This document shows positions 1 to 7,727 of a stretch of 28,240 nt of DNA, one piece after another. Position 1 is the first letter of the stretch, and every line of letters starts with the position of its first letter. The DNA comes from a virus, in the IMG/VR virus record IMGVR_UViG_3300027797_001262, positions 1 through 28,240 of that record; one strand, 5' to 3'. Below the pieces are notes generated by a model. That model worked only from the letters and a program-made list of their open reading frames with translations. It did no database searches and was not told the DNA's origin. Made by a program: the position numbers and the translations under genes.

Positions 1-462
1 TGTTGTTGGAGCAAGGAAATAACCTATCAACAGAATAGAATTGTATTGAGGCTGCGAAGTAATATTCAATGATACCAAGGTGCCTTGCGTTTCAGTCACG
101 GGTGCAACCACGGGGTTATCAAAGAATTCTAGATCATCGTTGGTAGGGGTAAAGTCAAGACCAAAATAACCGTTAGCATTATTAGTGCCAACTCTGTTGT
201 AGAAATAAATGTCTGGATCAAATGTAATGCCGGCAATATTGATCCAGGGACGCCCTTGAACTAACCCGCCAGTGTTGGCATTGTCTACCACAGTGTTACC
301 ACTATATTTTGTAGGTAGGGCATTTATATCGTAGGTATTATTTTGTCGATATCTAGGTGCAGTAGTGTCGCCGCCTGCCTGACGTTGAGTTTGAGCCAAA
401 TCAAGTTTTGCCTCTTGTCTCTCTTCTTTGGTTGCCAGTGTTGATATTCCGTTTGCGGCCAT
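1..462 (-). CDS. Phage structural-type protein, C-terminus cut by window edge
   Basis: This reading frame begins at an ATG at 462 and stays open for 154 codons to the window edge, so the C-terminus is missing. The N-terminus (MAANGISTLATKEERQEAKL) is charged and helical. It is followed by a Tyr/Asn-rich stretch and a beta-rich part, as in small virion proteins of marine T4-like phages. It lies 12 nt downstream of the tail-fibre-like gene on the same strand, so it probably belongs to the same late virion operon. No enzyme motif is visible. The structural role is inferred from composition and position only. Confidence 0.7.
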   Translation of the reverse strand, partial: MAANGISTLATKEERQEAKLDLAQTQRQAGGDTTAPRYRQNNTYDINALPTKYSGNTVVDNANTGGLVQGRPWINIAGITFDPDIYFYNRVGTNNANGYFGLDFTPTNDDLEFFDNPVVAPVTETQGTLVSLNITSQPQYNSILLIGYFLAPTT

Positions 463-474
463 TATGTTTTTCCG

Positions 475-1764
475 TTATCTTGGGGGTTCATCGGCTGGGA
501 TGTCTGGTTCTCTGATGTAGGTTATCGTACCAACCATAACATAGGCTTGGTCCGGGAAAGTGAGATTGCTATCAGTCATCAGTGCAATGTAGGCGCTAGG
601 ACCTGAGCTCAGGCCATGCCAATACAAGTCCACTTTGGTGGTGCCACCTAACACTTTGCCACTCACATGTGTAGGTGTATTACCAAATTCAAAATAATCC
701 AATACAAGATTGCCAATGTGTTCCGGTGTGCCCAATCCCAACGTTGTGTCAAAGGCCGTAAATGGCAGATTGATTAGCTGTATTGTAGTAGGCACAGTGA
801 TGGTATGCGCACTGACCTGTATGGTAAAATAGCAGGTCACATGCCTGCCAGTTTTCACATAGCGGCCTTCCTGTTTGGCATAGGTGAAAACGCCTGTGCC
901 TGTGTTGGTTTTTAATGCGGGAGTCCATGTGCCCAACTGTTGATCAGTGCCAGTTACAGTGACGTCAGCCACGCCAGCATTATAAATTGCGGACACTGTG
1001 TCGCCAATAAAATTGATTGCTGTGACTGGCAGGCTCAAAGACAAGCCTTCGTCTTTGACTACAATAGTAGTGCTGGCAGCTGCACCAGGAATAGTCACTG
1101 TGACGTCATTGGACATAGATACCGTGGTAGTAACACCTGCACCAACAAAATCAATCATAGTTGGATGAGCGGTCAATACAGAACTTTCATCCCTAATTTC
1201 TATGCCTCTAACTTTTACCTCCACATTACCCGGAGTAGGCACTGTAGCAACAACACCTGGGCCAACAAAATCCAAAGTAGAAACAGCAGTGCTTAAAGTT
1301 GTGCCTTCGTCCTCAACTGCAATGGTGTTGCTGACTGCTGGAATGGTCACAGTGACCACGTTGCCTGTGGCAGTGGCTGTAACTCCTGCGCCCACAAAAT
1401 TCATGCTGTTGGCAGTGGCAGCAATAATAGTGCCTTCATCGCTGACTGCAACTCCTGCAATACCACCTGGGATGGTTACATCTACATCACCAGTGAGTGG
1501 ATTGCCCACTGTGGCTGTGACTCCTGCGCCTAAAAAGTTTAGGCTGCTGGCAGCAGCAGTCAAAATAAGATTTTCATCTTTGACCAATATAATACCACTG
1601 CCGCCACCGCCACCCAAGATGATTAGGCCGCCGGGGGTCACTCCGTCACTTATGCGCAGAGTATGCGTGGGTTTGTCATACCAGATTCTATCTAGTTGAC
1701 CTATTCTTGTAGATCCGTCGTTGTAGTTGCGTCTGCCACTGTAAAGGTCTTGTGTAAACGGCAT
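475..1764 (-). CDS. Tail-fibre / receptor-binding-like protein with internal repeats
   Basis: This is a 429-aa protein. Residues about 20-46 (LDRIWYDKPTHTLRISDG, then VTPGG) resemble the N-terminal module of phage tropism determinants and tail fibres (the 'DGVTPGG' type). A glycine run follows at 51-56. Residues 58-271 hold five imperfect repeats of about 40 aa with the pattern V-x-DEG ... (N/D)F-(V/I/L)-GAGVTAT ... VTVTIPG. The C-terminal part starts with GTWTPALKTNTGTG, an opening typical of beta-sandwich tips in fibre proteins. The ATG at 1764 has AAGGAA 6-8 nt upstream. It sits between two other minus-strand genes of the presumed virion operon. A host-recognition role is likely but inferred. 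Confidence 0.75.
   Translation of the reverse strand: MPFTQDLYSGRRNYNDGSTRIGQLDRIWYDKPTHTLRISDGVTPGGLIILGGGGGSGIILVKDENLILTAAASSLNFLGAGVTATVGNPLTGDVDVTIPGGIAGVAVSDEGTIIAATANSMNFVGAGVTATATGNVVTVTIPAVSNTIAVEDEGTTLSTAVSTLDFVGPGVVATVPTPGNVEVKVRGIEIRDESSVLTAHPTMIDFVGAGVTTTVSMSNDVTVTIPGAAASTTIVVKDEGLSLSLPVTAINFIGDTVSAIYNAGVADVTVTGTDQQLGTWTPALKTNTGTGVFTYAKQEGRYVKTGRHVTCYFTIQVSAHTITVPTTIQLINLPFTAFDTTLGLGTPEHIGNLVLDYFEFGNTPTHVSGKVLGGTTKVDLYWHGLSSGPSAYIALMTDSNLTFPDQAYVMVGTITYIREPDIPADEPPR
952..1593 (-). repeat. Five tandem protein-level repeats in the fibre gene
   Basis: The fibre-like gene encodes five successive units, at about residues 58-100, 101-142, 143-187, 188-227 and 228-271. Each carries a 'DEG/DES' turn, then 'NF/DF-VGAGVTAT', then 'VTVTIP'. 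Units 1-4 are closest and unit 5 is the most diverged (NFIGDTVSA). The DNA also repeats, for example the segments encoding GAGVTAT. Such arrays can expand or contract by recombination. Confidence 0.8.
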
Positions 1765-1774
1765 TGTCTATTCC

Positions 1775-2065
1775 TTAACCAATTGGCTCGTCATCGTCAG
1801 TTTCGTGTTGTATAACAGCCTTGATTCCTGTGAGTTTCTTGATATCATCAAGTTCGTCTGTTTCACCGTCATAAAAACTGTCAATTCCTGCTGATTTTTT
1901 CAGTATTTCTAATTTTTGTTGCAACGGAGGAATCATCAAAGGATCTGAGCTAGGCGCAGTGCCGTCCATGCCCTGTGTGGCAGCGGCCATTTGATCATTG
2001 CCGGATCCAGATTCAATGTTATCCATTTTATCTGCCAAAGTTCTTAAAATATCTGCTAGTCTCAT
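1775..2065 (-). CDS. Small conserved phage protein, function unknown
   Basis: This is a 96-aa protein when started at the ATG at 2065 (MRLADILRTLADKMD), which has AGGA 7 nt upstream. A longer TTG start at 2083 has no better support. The N-terminal helix is followed by a low-complexity Ser/Gly/Asp linker, then a conserved-looking helix (PPLQQKLEILKKSAG) and an acidic C-terminus. It heads the minus-strand virion operon, 50 nt downstream of a late box. The helix-linker-helix layout would suit a small scaffold, neck or tail accessory protein, but nothing identifies it. Confidence 0.65.
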   Translation of the reverse strand: MRLADILRTLADKMDNIESGSGNDQMAAATQGMDGTAPSSDPLMIPPLQQKLEILKKSAGIDSFYDGETDELDDIKKLTGIKAVIQHETDDDEPIG

Positions 2066-2114
2066 AATATGTCCTAATAACAATGATCAAAGCCATCATG
2101 TTTTGTACTAACCT

Positions 2115-2120
2115 TATTTA
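2115..2120 (-). promoter_or_regulatory. Late-promoter box TAAATA for the virion operon
   Basis: TAAATA reads on the minus strand 49 nt before the ATG at 2065, leaving room for a leader with the AGGA ribosome binding site. It lies back to back with the plus-strand box at 2126. It matches the core of the T4 late promoter TATAAATA. Confidence 0.55.
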
Positions 2121-2125
2121 TCGGT

Positions 2126-2131
2126 TAAATA
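2126..2131 (+). promoter_or_regulatory. Late-promoter box TAAATA before hemA
   Basis: TTAAATA lies 8 nt before the ATG at 2140. With the T4 late-promoter geometry, transcription would begin at or next to the start codon. Together with the box at 2115-2120 it forms a divergent late promoter pair. Confidence 0.55.
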
Positions 2132-2139
2132 ACATTACG

Positions 2140-3342
2140 ATGATAAACAAAGAACCCTTCAACTCCTTGCTTAAAGACATGAAAACCACGGGCAAATACC
2201 GTGTGTTCAACGACATTATACGTGAAGCAGGCAAGTTTCCTGCTGCCATGTGGTACGGACCTTACAATATCAAAAACATTGTGAACTGGTGTTCCAATGA
2301 CTATCTGGGCATGGGACAGCACAAAGTGGTTCTAGATGCCATGCACACTGCCTTGGATCACACGGGATCAGGTAGTGGAGGCACTCGCAACATAGGCGGT
2401 ACCAGTCACTATCACGTGGCTCTGGAGCATGAATTGGCCACTCTGCACAACAAGGCCAAGGCTCTGCTGTTCTCATCAGCCTATGTGGCCAACGAATGGA
2501 CCTTGATTGCTCTGGCCAAGATCATACCCAACATACACTTTGTGTCGGACAGTGAAAATCACAACAGTCTTGTTATTGGTATGCGCCATAGTCGTGCAGC
2601 AAAAAGCATTTTCAAACACAATGATCTCAAAGATCTAGAAGACAAATTATCCAGTATACAACTCACGGGCAATGTGCCCTGTGTGGTGTTTGAATCCGTC
2701 TACTCAATGGATGGCGATGTGGGGCATATCCGGGAGATCTGTGACCTAGCTGATCGCTATGGTGCCATCACATATATCGATGAAGTACATGCGGTAGGAC
2801 TCTATGGTCCCCACGGTGGTGGGAAAGTTGAAGAGCTTGGGCTACAATCCCGTATTGACATAGTCAATGGTACATTGGGGAAAGCCTATGGAGTCCAAGG
2901 TGGCTATATTGCTGCCGATGTTGAGATCATCGATGCCATCCGTTCAGTAGCTGCGGGTTTTATTTTTACCACATCAATGAGCCCTGTTTCATGTGCCGGT
3001 GCTCTAGCTGCTGTCAAGTATCTCAAAGATCATAACGAACTACGTGATCTGCATCAAGAACGTGCTCGTAAACTAAAGCATAGATTGATCAAAGCGGGTA
3101 TACCTGTGATGGAATGTTCAACCACGCACATAGTACCGGTGTTGGTAGGTGAAGCCAAGAAGTGCAAGGCCATGAGCGATGCGCTATTAAATGATCACAA
3201 CATCTATGTACAGCCAATCAATCATCCCACAGTTGCAGTAGGTACAGAGCGTTTAAGATTTGCTCCAACACCCTTTCACGATGATGGCATGATTGAAGAT
3301 CTAGTCATGTCTCTCAAAGACGTTTTTAATAGAACTTACTAG
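2140..3342 (+). CDS. hemA: 5-Aminolevulinate synthase (ALAS, Shemin pathway)
   Basis: This PLP enzyme of the alpha-oxoamine synthase family condenses glycine with succinyl-CoA to 5-aminolevulinate, the first step of heme and tetrapyrrole synthesis. At 400 aa it has full family length. ALAS-type motifs appear in order: CSNDYLGM (51-58), [17 protein letters not shown] (76-92), SDSENHNS (136-143), [15 protein letters not shown] (214-228; Asp214 and His217 contact PLP) and [12 protein letters not shown] with the Schiff-base Lys248. The 'GTRNIxGTSHYH' and '[11 protein letters not shown]' forms point to ALAS rather than BioF or Kbl. The start at 2140 aligns with known ALAS N-termini; an in-frame ATG at 2083 would add 19 unrelated residues. 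All catalytic landmarks are present, so it is probably active. A late box sits 8 nt upstream. It is a host-derived auxiliary metabolic gene. Confidence 0.93.
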   Translation: MINKEPFNSLLKDMKTTGKYRVFNDIIREAGKFPAAMWYGPYNIKNIVNWCSNDYLGMGQHKVVLDAMHTALDHTGSGSGGTRNIGGTSHYHVALEHELATLHNKAKALLFSSAYVANEWTLIALAKIIPNIHFVSDSENHNSLVIGMRHSRAAKSIFKHNDLKDLEDKLSSIQLTGNVPCVVFESVYSMDGDVGHIREICDLADRYGAITYIDEVHAVGLYGPHGGGKVEELGLQSRIDIVNGTLGKAYGVQGGYIAADVEIIDAIRSVAAGFIFTTSMSPVSCAGALAAVKYLKDHNELRDLHQERARKLKHRLIKAGIPVMECSTTHIVPVLVGEAKKCKAMSDALLNDHNIYVQPINHPTVAVGTERLRFAPTPFHDDGMIEDLVMSLKDVFNRTY

Positions 3343-4201
3343 TCTTTAGATACTGGCAGTATTCTTTAATGCCCTGCCAGGGTTCATAGAATAAATCAAC
3401 GTTGACTCCCGCAAGCTCTAGTTTGCCAGTATCAGCTTTGGTATCCAATTGATATTGTGCTTTGAGATCTTCGGGCATGGGGATAGAGCATTTGACACCT
3501 GTACCACATTCATTGATCACAATGTTGGCGATGCTGTCAAAGTCCACACTGGCTCCTGTGCCTAGATCATATATCCCGGGTGTGTAGTTTTTCACAAAGT
3601 GATAGATGGTACTGGCCACATCCTCTACCCAGACAAAGTCTCTACGATAGTTCTTGCTGTTTTCAAAGATGTTGATCTTGCTGTCTGTTTGTATTTGATT
3701 GTACCAATGCAGTATGGTACTGGCCATACGACCCTTGTGATACTCGTTGGGTCCGTAGACGTTGAACAGCCTCAACACTACACCTGTAATCTCTTGTTCG
3801 CTGACCTGTTTGCTGAATGCATATTGATTGAGTGGGCCTGCACCATTGCCGTAGACTGCGGCTGAACTGGTAAAGATAAAAGGGATGGCATGTTCAAGAC
3901 AGAAAGCATTCCACATGCGAGTTGACAGCACATTGCTTTTATAGATAGATGGCCAGCTGCGTTCCAGTGTGCTAGAGTTAGCACCAATGTGGACGACTGC
4001 GTCAATGTCTTTGGGATTGAACGTGGTCTTTTCAAATGCGGAGTGCGGGTGCATACTCTTGAACTGCTTGCCCACAAGGTTGCGATATTGTGTTTCGTTT
4101 GACAGATCATCAAATAACACAACATCAGTGATGCCTTTCTTGTTTAGATAGCCCAACATCACGCTGCCGATGAAACCGCCTGCCCCTGTTAATACAATCA
4201 T
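3326..4201 (-). CDS. hldD: ADP-L-glycero-D-manno-heptose 6-epimerase
   Basis: This 291-aa extended short-chain dehydrogenase is expected to convert ADP-D-glycero- to ADP-L-glycero-D-manno-heptose using NADP(+). It has the Rossmann motif TGAGGFIG (5-12), SSAAVYG, the catalytic Tyr and Lys in [20 protein letters not shown] (the HldD-type 'YGPxExHKGxMAS' signature), [10 protein letters not shown] and GIYDLGTG. Spacing and motifs follow E. coli HldD closely. The ATG at 4201 overlaps the stop of hldA as ATGA, so the two are translationally coupled; a longer frame to 4231 has no support. It is the last gene of the clpP-heptose cluster and converges on hemA with a 17-nt overlap. The product is the activated heptose used in LPS inner core. 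Confidence 0.9.
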   Translation of the reverse strand: MIVLTGAGGFIGSVMLGYLNKKGITDVVLFDDLSNETQYRNLVGKQFKSMHPHSAFEKTTFNPKDIDAVVHIGANSSTLERSWPSIYKSNVLSTRMWNAFCLEHAIPFIFTSSAAVYGNGAGPLNQYAFSKQVSEQEITGVVLRLFNVYGPNEYHKGRMASTILHWYNQIQTDSKINIFENSKNYRRDFVWVEDVASTIYHFVKNYTPGIYDLGTGASVDFDSIANIVINECGTGVKCSIPMPEDLKAQYQLDTKADTGKLELAGVNVDLFYEPWQGIKEYCQYLKTSKFY

Positions 4202-4959
4202 AGTATTTCTTCCATCGTAGGAGCATAACATCCAACATGCTGAACTGTGATAGCGGCAGCTTGGTTGGCAAAGTCCATGGCTCTTTTTATATCTTTGGTA
4301 TGTAGGTAGTTGTAGACAAGTGCGGCAAGAAAGGTATCTCCTGCGCCTGTAACATCTACAACTTCTACTCTTGGTGCTTTAGAACTATACTCGTGATGGA
4401 CAGCATCCGCACCTTTGGCACCACGTGTAACAATCAATCCACTGCATTCGCTTTTGATCTTGGTGTACTCTAGCTCGTTGATCTTTACCCATGCACCTTG
4501 CATACGTTCTAGATCTGTTTTCTTAGTATCGATAAAGATAGGAATACTTAGTGCTATCAGATCTTCTATAAGTTCGTAGCTAACTGTTCCTTTATTATAA
4601 TCACTGACTACAACAGCATCATACACATCGGGAATATCTGTTTCGAATGTCAACGGATCAGATACGATGTCATTGTCAATACGCACAATCTGTTGTTTGC
4701 TGCGAGCATCAATAAGTCTAGTCTTGGTGCTGGTCTCGCCAAATAGATAATTTACTTCACAGCCCAATGCCTCTAGATTGTTAAACACATTACCTGCCAT
4801 ACCATCGCTTTCTTCTGCATACGTAGGCACAAATACAGGTACAGGTGCTTCTGGGCTTAGCCTATCAATAGTCCCGTACTGGTAAATGTCTTTACAGTTA
4901 TCACCTATTAGCAATATCTTGTATTTTGTTTGTGGTTGAGTAGTTTTTGAATCTGTCAT
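4198..4959 (-). CDS. hldA: D-glycero-beta-D-manno-heptose-7-phosphate kinase (HldE domain I type)
   Basis: This 253-aa PfkB-family sugar kinase matches the kinase half of HldE. It has LLIGDNCKDIYQYG near the N-terminus, RLSPEAPVPVF (the heptose-kinase signature), a Gly-rich GMAGNVFNNLEALG segment, and the catalytic DVTGAGDTF near the C-terminus. It is shorter than a typical HldE kinase domain (about 315 aa), mainly in the central lid region. It would phosphorylate heptose-7-phosphate at C1. Its first 20 codons overlap the end of hldC by 59 nt in another frame. Its stop overlaps hldD as ATGA. In E. coli this domain is fused to the nucleotidyltransferase; here the two are separate and in reversed gene order. 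Confidence 0.87.
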   Translation of the reverse strand: MTDSKTTQPQTKYKILLIGDNCKDIYQYGTIDRLSPEAPVPVFVPTYAEESDGMAGNVFNNLEALGCEVNYLFGETSTKTRLIDARSKQQIVRIDNDIVSDPLTFETDIPDVYDAVVVSDYNKGTVSYELIEDLIALSIPIFIDTKKTDLERMQGAWVKINELEYTKIKSECSGLIVTRGAKGADAVHHEYSSKAPRVEVVDVTGAGDTFLAALVYNYLHTKDIKRAMDFANQAAAITVQHVGCYAPTMEEIL

Positions 4960-5302
4960 AAAATTTTATCTCTTTGCAGTATTCTGCACCTATAATGGGC
5001 TTGTCTCGATAGTCACTGCCCTTGACCATGACCTCAGGTTCAAAGCCTTTGATCAAATCTACAAGTTCCTGATCAGTGTCAAATGTTTCCACACGATCCA
5101 CACACTTCAAGGCAAACAACATACTGCATCGTTCATATTCCGTGTTAACAGGACGATTCAAACCTTTTAGTTCTCGCACTCTGCGATCACTGTCAGTTAA
5201 CACCAACACATAGCTGTTGGGAAAACTTCTTGCATATTGCAGTAATCTCAAATGCCCTAAATGTATGATGTCAAATGTTCCGTTGACAACAACCCGTGTC
5301 AT
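4901..5302 (-). CDS. hldC: D-beta-D-heptose 1-phosphate adenylyltransferase (HldE domain II type)
   Basis: This 133-aa cytidylyltransferase-fold enzyme is expected to join heptose-1-phosphate to AMP from ATP, giving ADP-heptose. It has NGTFDIIHLGHLRLL with the nucleotide-binding HxGH (His-Leu-Gly-His), VLTDSDRRVRELKG, EVMVKGSDY and the C-terminal YSTTNKI. All are in the order found in HldE domain II and stand-alone HldC. Length fits the single domain. The start ATG overlaps the gmhB stop as ATGA. The last 59 nt overlap hldA in another frame, which is long for this genome. Other glycerol-phosphate-type cytidylyltransferases share the fold, but the neighbours make heptose the best substrate. 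Confidence 0.87.
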   Translation of the reverse strand: MTRVVVNGTFDIIHLGHLRLLQYARSFPNSYVLVLTDSDRRVRELKGLNRPVNTEYERCSMLFALKCVDRVETFDTDQELVDLIKGFEPEVMVKGSDYRDKPIIGAEYCKEIKFYDRFKNYSTTNKIQDIANR

Positions 5303-5916
5303 GCAAGCGACTCCACAAACTGAGCTAGGTTGTCAAATATGACAGTGCGCTGTTTGATTTTTCTATAGGTAAACTTTTGCAGTTCTTTTTCAGTTTCTGA
5401 ACCATAGCCAGTTCGAACCAGCACAGGCCTAGCACCAATGTTCATGGCTGCTTTGAGATCTTTCATTTTGTCGCCTACGTAGAAGCCACCCTTGAATTTG
5501 ATATCTTTAATGTCGGCTTCACACTTTTTAAACATGCCCACGTTGGGCTTGGCAAATGGATCTTCCTTTCGACTACTGGCGCTGTAGTAGATGCCGTCAA
5601 TACTAAAGCAGCCTGCTTCGCCCAGCAGTTTCAGCATGTGCTCATGCACAGTGTCCACATCTTGTTGTGTGTAAAGACCTTTTTCGATGCCACCTTGATC
5701 GGTGATCACTGTGATCTTATAGCCTTTACGCCTTAGTTCAGCTATGGCATCAATGCTGCCTGGGATGGGGTCAAAGTCCTCTACCTTGTGGCAGTAGGTG
5801 CCTAGGTCTCTATTGATTACTCCATCTCTATCAAGTCCTACTACACATTTTGTGCGGAACTCTCCGCCTATCCAAGATATCTTAGGTTGGTTGTTCTGTG
5901 GCTGGTTTGGCTGCAA
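5299..5916 (-). CDS. gmhB: D-glycero-D-manno-heptose 1,7-bisphosphate phosphatase
   Basis: This HAD-superfamily phosphatase is expected to remove the C7 phosphate between the kinase and adenylyltransferase steps. Motif I is GLDRDGVIN with nucleophile Asp29 and Asp31, motif II is VITDQGGI, and motif IV is YVGDKMKDLKAA. The Cys/His zinc loop of most GmhB proteins is absent: the equivalent segment (YYSASSRKEDPFAKPNVGM) has no Cys. The start is TTG at 5916, supported by AGGAG 9 nt upstream; this makes a 205-aa protein that overlaps the cupin gene by 35 nt. The first 15 residues are Gln/Asn/Pro-rich. A histidinol-phosphatase-like HAD is the alternative family reading, but the operon favours GmhB. 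Confidence 0.85.
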   Translation of the reverse strand: MQPNQPQNNQPKISWIGGEFRTKCVVGLDRDGVINRDLGTYCHKVEDFDPIPGSIDAIAELRRKGYKITVITDQGGIEKGLYTQQDVDTVHEHMLKLLGEAGCFSIDGIYYSASSRKEDPFAKPNVGMFKKCEADIKDIKFKGGFYVGDKMKDLKAAMNIGARPVLVRTGYGSETEKELQKFTYRKIKQRTVIFDNLAQFVESLA

Positions 5917-6277
5917 CTTGACTGTCTCCTGGAATGATTCTGTAATTGTCTTCTACTGAGTCTGCTGTGCTGACTTCAAATACCATTGAGTTGGGTTTGA
6001 GTGCAATCAACTGATGCGGCATCATTGGTGGATTGCGCCACGTGTCACCTTCTTTGAGGATCTGTTCTTTGTAGGTGGCAGTGGTGGTATCGCACCAAAT
6101 TAACTTGAACTCGCCTGCGTTAACAAACCAAGTTTCATCTTTTTCTTTGTGAAAGTGCATGCTGAACTTGGCACCTACTCGTTCAAATACCATGATCTTG
6201 CCGCAGTACTTGTCATTGGTGGCCCAGATGATTTCGTAGCCCCATCCTTTGTCTTGTTTACCTTGTAGTTGTGTCAT
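5882..6277 (-). CDS. Cupin protein, phosphomannose-isomerase-like
   Basis: This 131-aa single-domain cupin carries motif 1 as HFHKEKDETWFVNAGEF (metal-ligand His, His, Glu) and motif 2 around GDTWRNPPMMPHQLIAL (Pro-His). It resembles the C-terminal cupin of type II mannose-6-phosphate isomerases and small sugar-nucleotide-cluster cupins. The ATG overlaps the clpP stop as TAATG, and the gene runs into gmhB. No gmhA (sedoheptulose-7-phosphate isomerase) is seen in this window. The cupin could supply an isomerase step or act on the nucleotide sugar; that is inference. The C-terminal 15 residues are low-complexity (VAAKPATEQPT) and lie in the overlap with gmhB. Confidence 0.8.
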   Translation of the reverse strand: MTQLQGKQDKGWGYEIIWATNDKYCGKIMVFERVGAKFSMHFHKEKDETWFVNAGEFKLIWCDTTTATYKEQILKEGDTWRNPPMMPHQLIALKPNSMVFEVSTADSVEDNYRIIPGDSQVAAKPATEQPT

Positions 6278-6864
6278 TATCGTTTGTCAATGATTTTGTC
6301 AATGAGTCCATATTCTAGTGCTTCTTCAGCTGACATGAATGTGTCGCGATCCATGTCACGTTCAAAGTCAGCATAGGTCTTGCCTTTGGTATTGTGCTTG
6401 ACGTACAGTTTGGTCAAGACGTCTTTCATCTTGGTGATCTCTTTGTATTGAATTTCAATGTCGCTCTGCATGCCACGAGCACCGCCGCTGGGCTGGTGAA
6501 TCATGTGACGAGCATAGGGCAACATATAACGCTTGCCTGCTGTACCTGCCTGTGCCAGGAATGATCCCATTGAACAGGCCTGGCCCATCACATAGGTTGC
6601 CACATCGCATTTGATAAACTGCATGGTATCGTAGATGCTCATGCCACTGGTGATAACACCACCTGGGCTATTAATGAATAGCGAAATCTCTTTGTCTGGA
6701 TTTTCTGATTCCAAAAATAACAACTGCGCCACAATGGTATTGGCCATCATGTCTTCTACAGGGCCGTTTAACATGATAATGCGTTCTTTGAGCAAGCGGC
6801 TGTAGATGTCATAGGCACGTTCCCCTTTGGAAGTTGACTCAATGACCATTGGTACTAAATTCAT
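6277..6864 (-). CDS. clpP: ATP-dependent Clp protease proteolytic subunit
   Basis: This 195-aa serine peptidase has the length and motifs of bacterial ClpP: FINSPGG (oxyanion region), GQACSMGSF with nucleophile Ser98, HMIHQPSGG with His123, and an acidic [10 protein letters not shown] segment (about 169-178) supplying the catalytic Asp. It should form a tetradecameric barrel fed by a host (or phage) Clp ATPase in the cytosol. It is the first gene of the heptose cluster, with a sigma70-like promoter at 6895-6922 and AAGGAA before the ATG. It could redirect host proteolysis or process phage proteins; the sequence does not say which. No propeptide is obvious. Confidence 0.93.
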   Translation of the reverse strand: MNLVPMVIESTSKGERAYDIYSRLLKERIIMLNGPVEDMMANTIVAQLLFLESENPDKEISLFINSPGGVITSGMSIYDTMQFIKCDVATYVMGQACSMGSFLAQAGTAGKRYMLPYARHMIHQPSGGARGMQSDIEIQYKEITKMKDVLTKLYVKHNTKGKTYADFERDMDRDTFMSAEEALEYGLIDKIIDKR

Positions 6865-6894
6865 ATTGATTCCTTGTTGTTGATTATCGTTTAG

Positions 6895-6922
6895 TTTATA
6901 CTATTGTTCGTTACGATGTCAA
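6895..6922 (-). promoter_or_regulatory. Sigma70-like promoter for the clpP-heptose cluster
   Basis: On the minus strand, TTGACA (6922-6917) is followed after 16 bp by TATAAA (6900-6895), about 30 nt before the clpP ATG. It overlaps the end of the upstream gene. No other promoter is obvious inside the cluster, so all six genes are probably cotranscribed. Confidence 0.7.
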
Positions 6923-7717
6923 GCCCATTCGTTGACAATTTTCATAGAGATGTTTTGCCCAAGTAAAATGCGCCGCCTCAGCTAGGTGCCCGAGTGCTAA
7001 TAGATATTCTTTAGGCTGGCCTTTATACATGTTACGGTCTGATATCATTAGCCCTGAATTTGTAAACTCTGAATAGATGGGTTCTAGCGTTTTAACCACT
7101 GACGGATGCAATGGTGGCTCTATATATTTCGTTAGGTGCATTGCACGAGGGTCACATTCTACGAAATACAACTGATTTTTTAATCTAGTTTGAGCTAGGT
7201 GTAATAGTGTGCGTAGAGCTATTGAAAACTGAAACATTATTACTGGATCGGTGCACCATTTTATAAAAAATGGATACCCGTGTTCGAACCCCTGTGGCCA
7301 GCCATGCAAATATCCTAGATGCAGAGTTTGATCTCTTCCATCATGATTGATATAAATTAAGCGATTGGGGCTGGTTATTCCCAATATCACAAGATCAGTA
7401 TCCAATATGTCACCATTGACTAGGTCTTGGTCTATGCTATAGATCATATTATAGATGCTATTCCCAGGACGAGACCTATTAGTCCACGGTATTCCTATCC
7501 TATCTGCAAGGTGCCGCGGCCATGCATGAGACTTAGCAAGCTCGTTGTATTCTGCTTTAGTCAAATCAGGATATTTTTTATACAAAGTTTGCAAAAATGC
7601 ATCTAGGCCCTGAGTTTTTTTAATCTCGTTCGCTCCTGGAACATATTCCTCGTCAAGGAGCTCATCTCCCTGCGTATAACTGCAACCATACGCTACTAGT
7701 CTTTTGAATTTTGTCAT
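6911..7717 (-). CDS. SGNH/GDSL-hydrolase-like protein
   Basis: This is a 268-aa protein from the ATG at 7717 (MTKFKRLVAYGCSYTQGDE). The N-terminal GCSYTQGDE resembles SGNH block I with Ser13 as possible nucleophile. NRSRPGNSIYNMIYS fits block II (Gly, Asn), LVILGITSPNRL follows, and a C-terminal HLAEAAHFTWAKHL could supply the His of block V. Family members hydrolyse esters, often acetyl groups on glycans, so an LPS- or capsule-directed role is possible. The upstream in-frame extension to 7792 crosses a late box and is probably not translated. The TAAATA box lies 10 nt before the ATG. The fold assignment is moderate and the substrate is unknown. Confidence 0.7.
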   Translation of the reverse strand: MTKFKRLVAYGCSYTQGDELLDEEYVPGANEIKKTQGLDAFLQTLYKKYPDLTKAEYNELAKSHAWPRHLADRIGIPWTNRSRPGNSIYNMIYSIDQDLVNGDILDTDLVILGITSPNRLIYINHDGRDQTLHLGYLHGWPQGFEHGYPFFIKWCTDPVIMFQFSIALRTLLHLAQTRLKNQLYFVECDPRAMHLTKYIEPPLHPSVVKTLEPIYSEFTNSGLMISDRNMYKGQPKEYLLALGHLAEAAHFTWAKHLYENCQRMGLTS

Positions 7718-7727
7718 CTTGTACTTA

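Noticed and set aside
940-1699. Plus-strand open frames opposite the fibre gene (118 and 165 aa).
   Set aside because: They mirror the repetitive antisense codons, with no promoter, ribosome binding site or family resemblance.
2083-2139. An N-terminal extension of ALAS from ATG 2083.
   Set aside because: The extra 19 residues do not match ALAS N-termini, and the frame crosses the late boxes.
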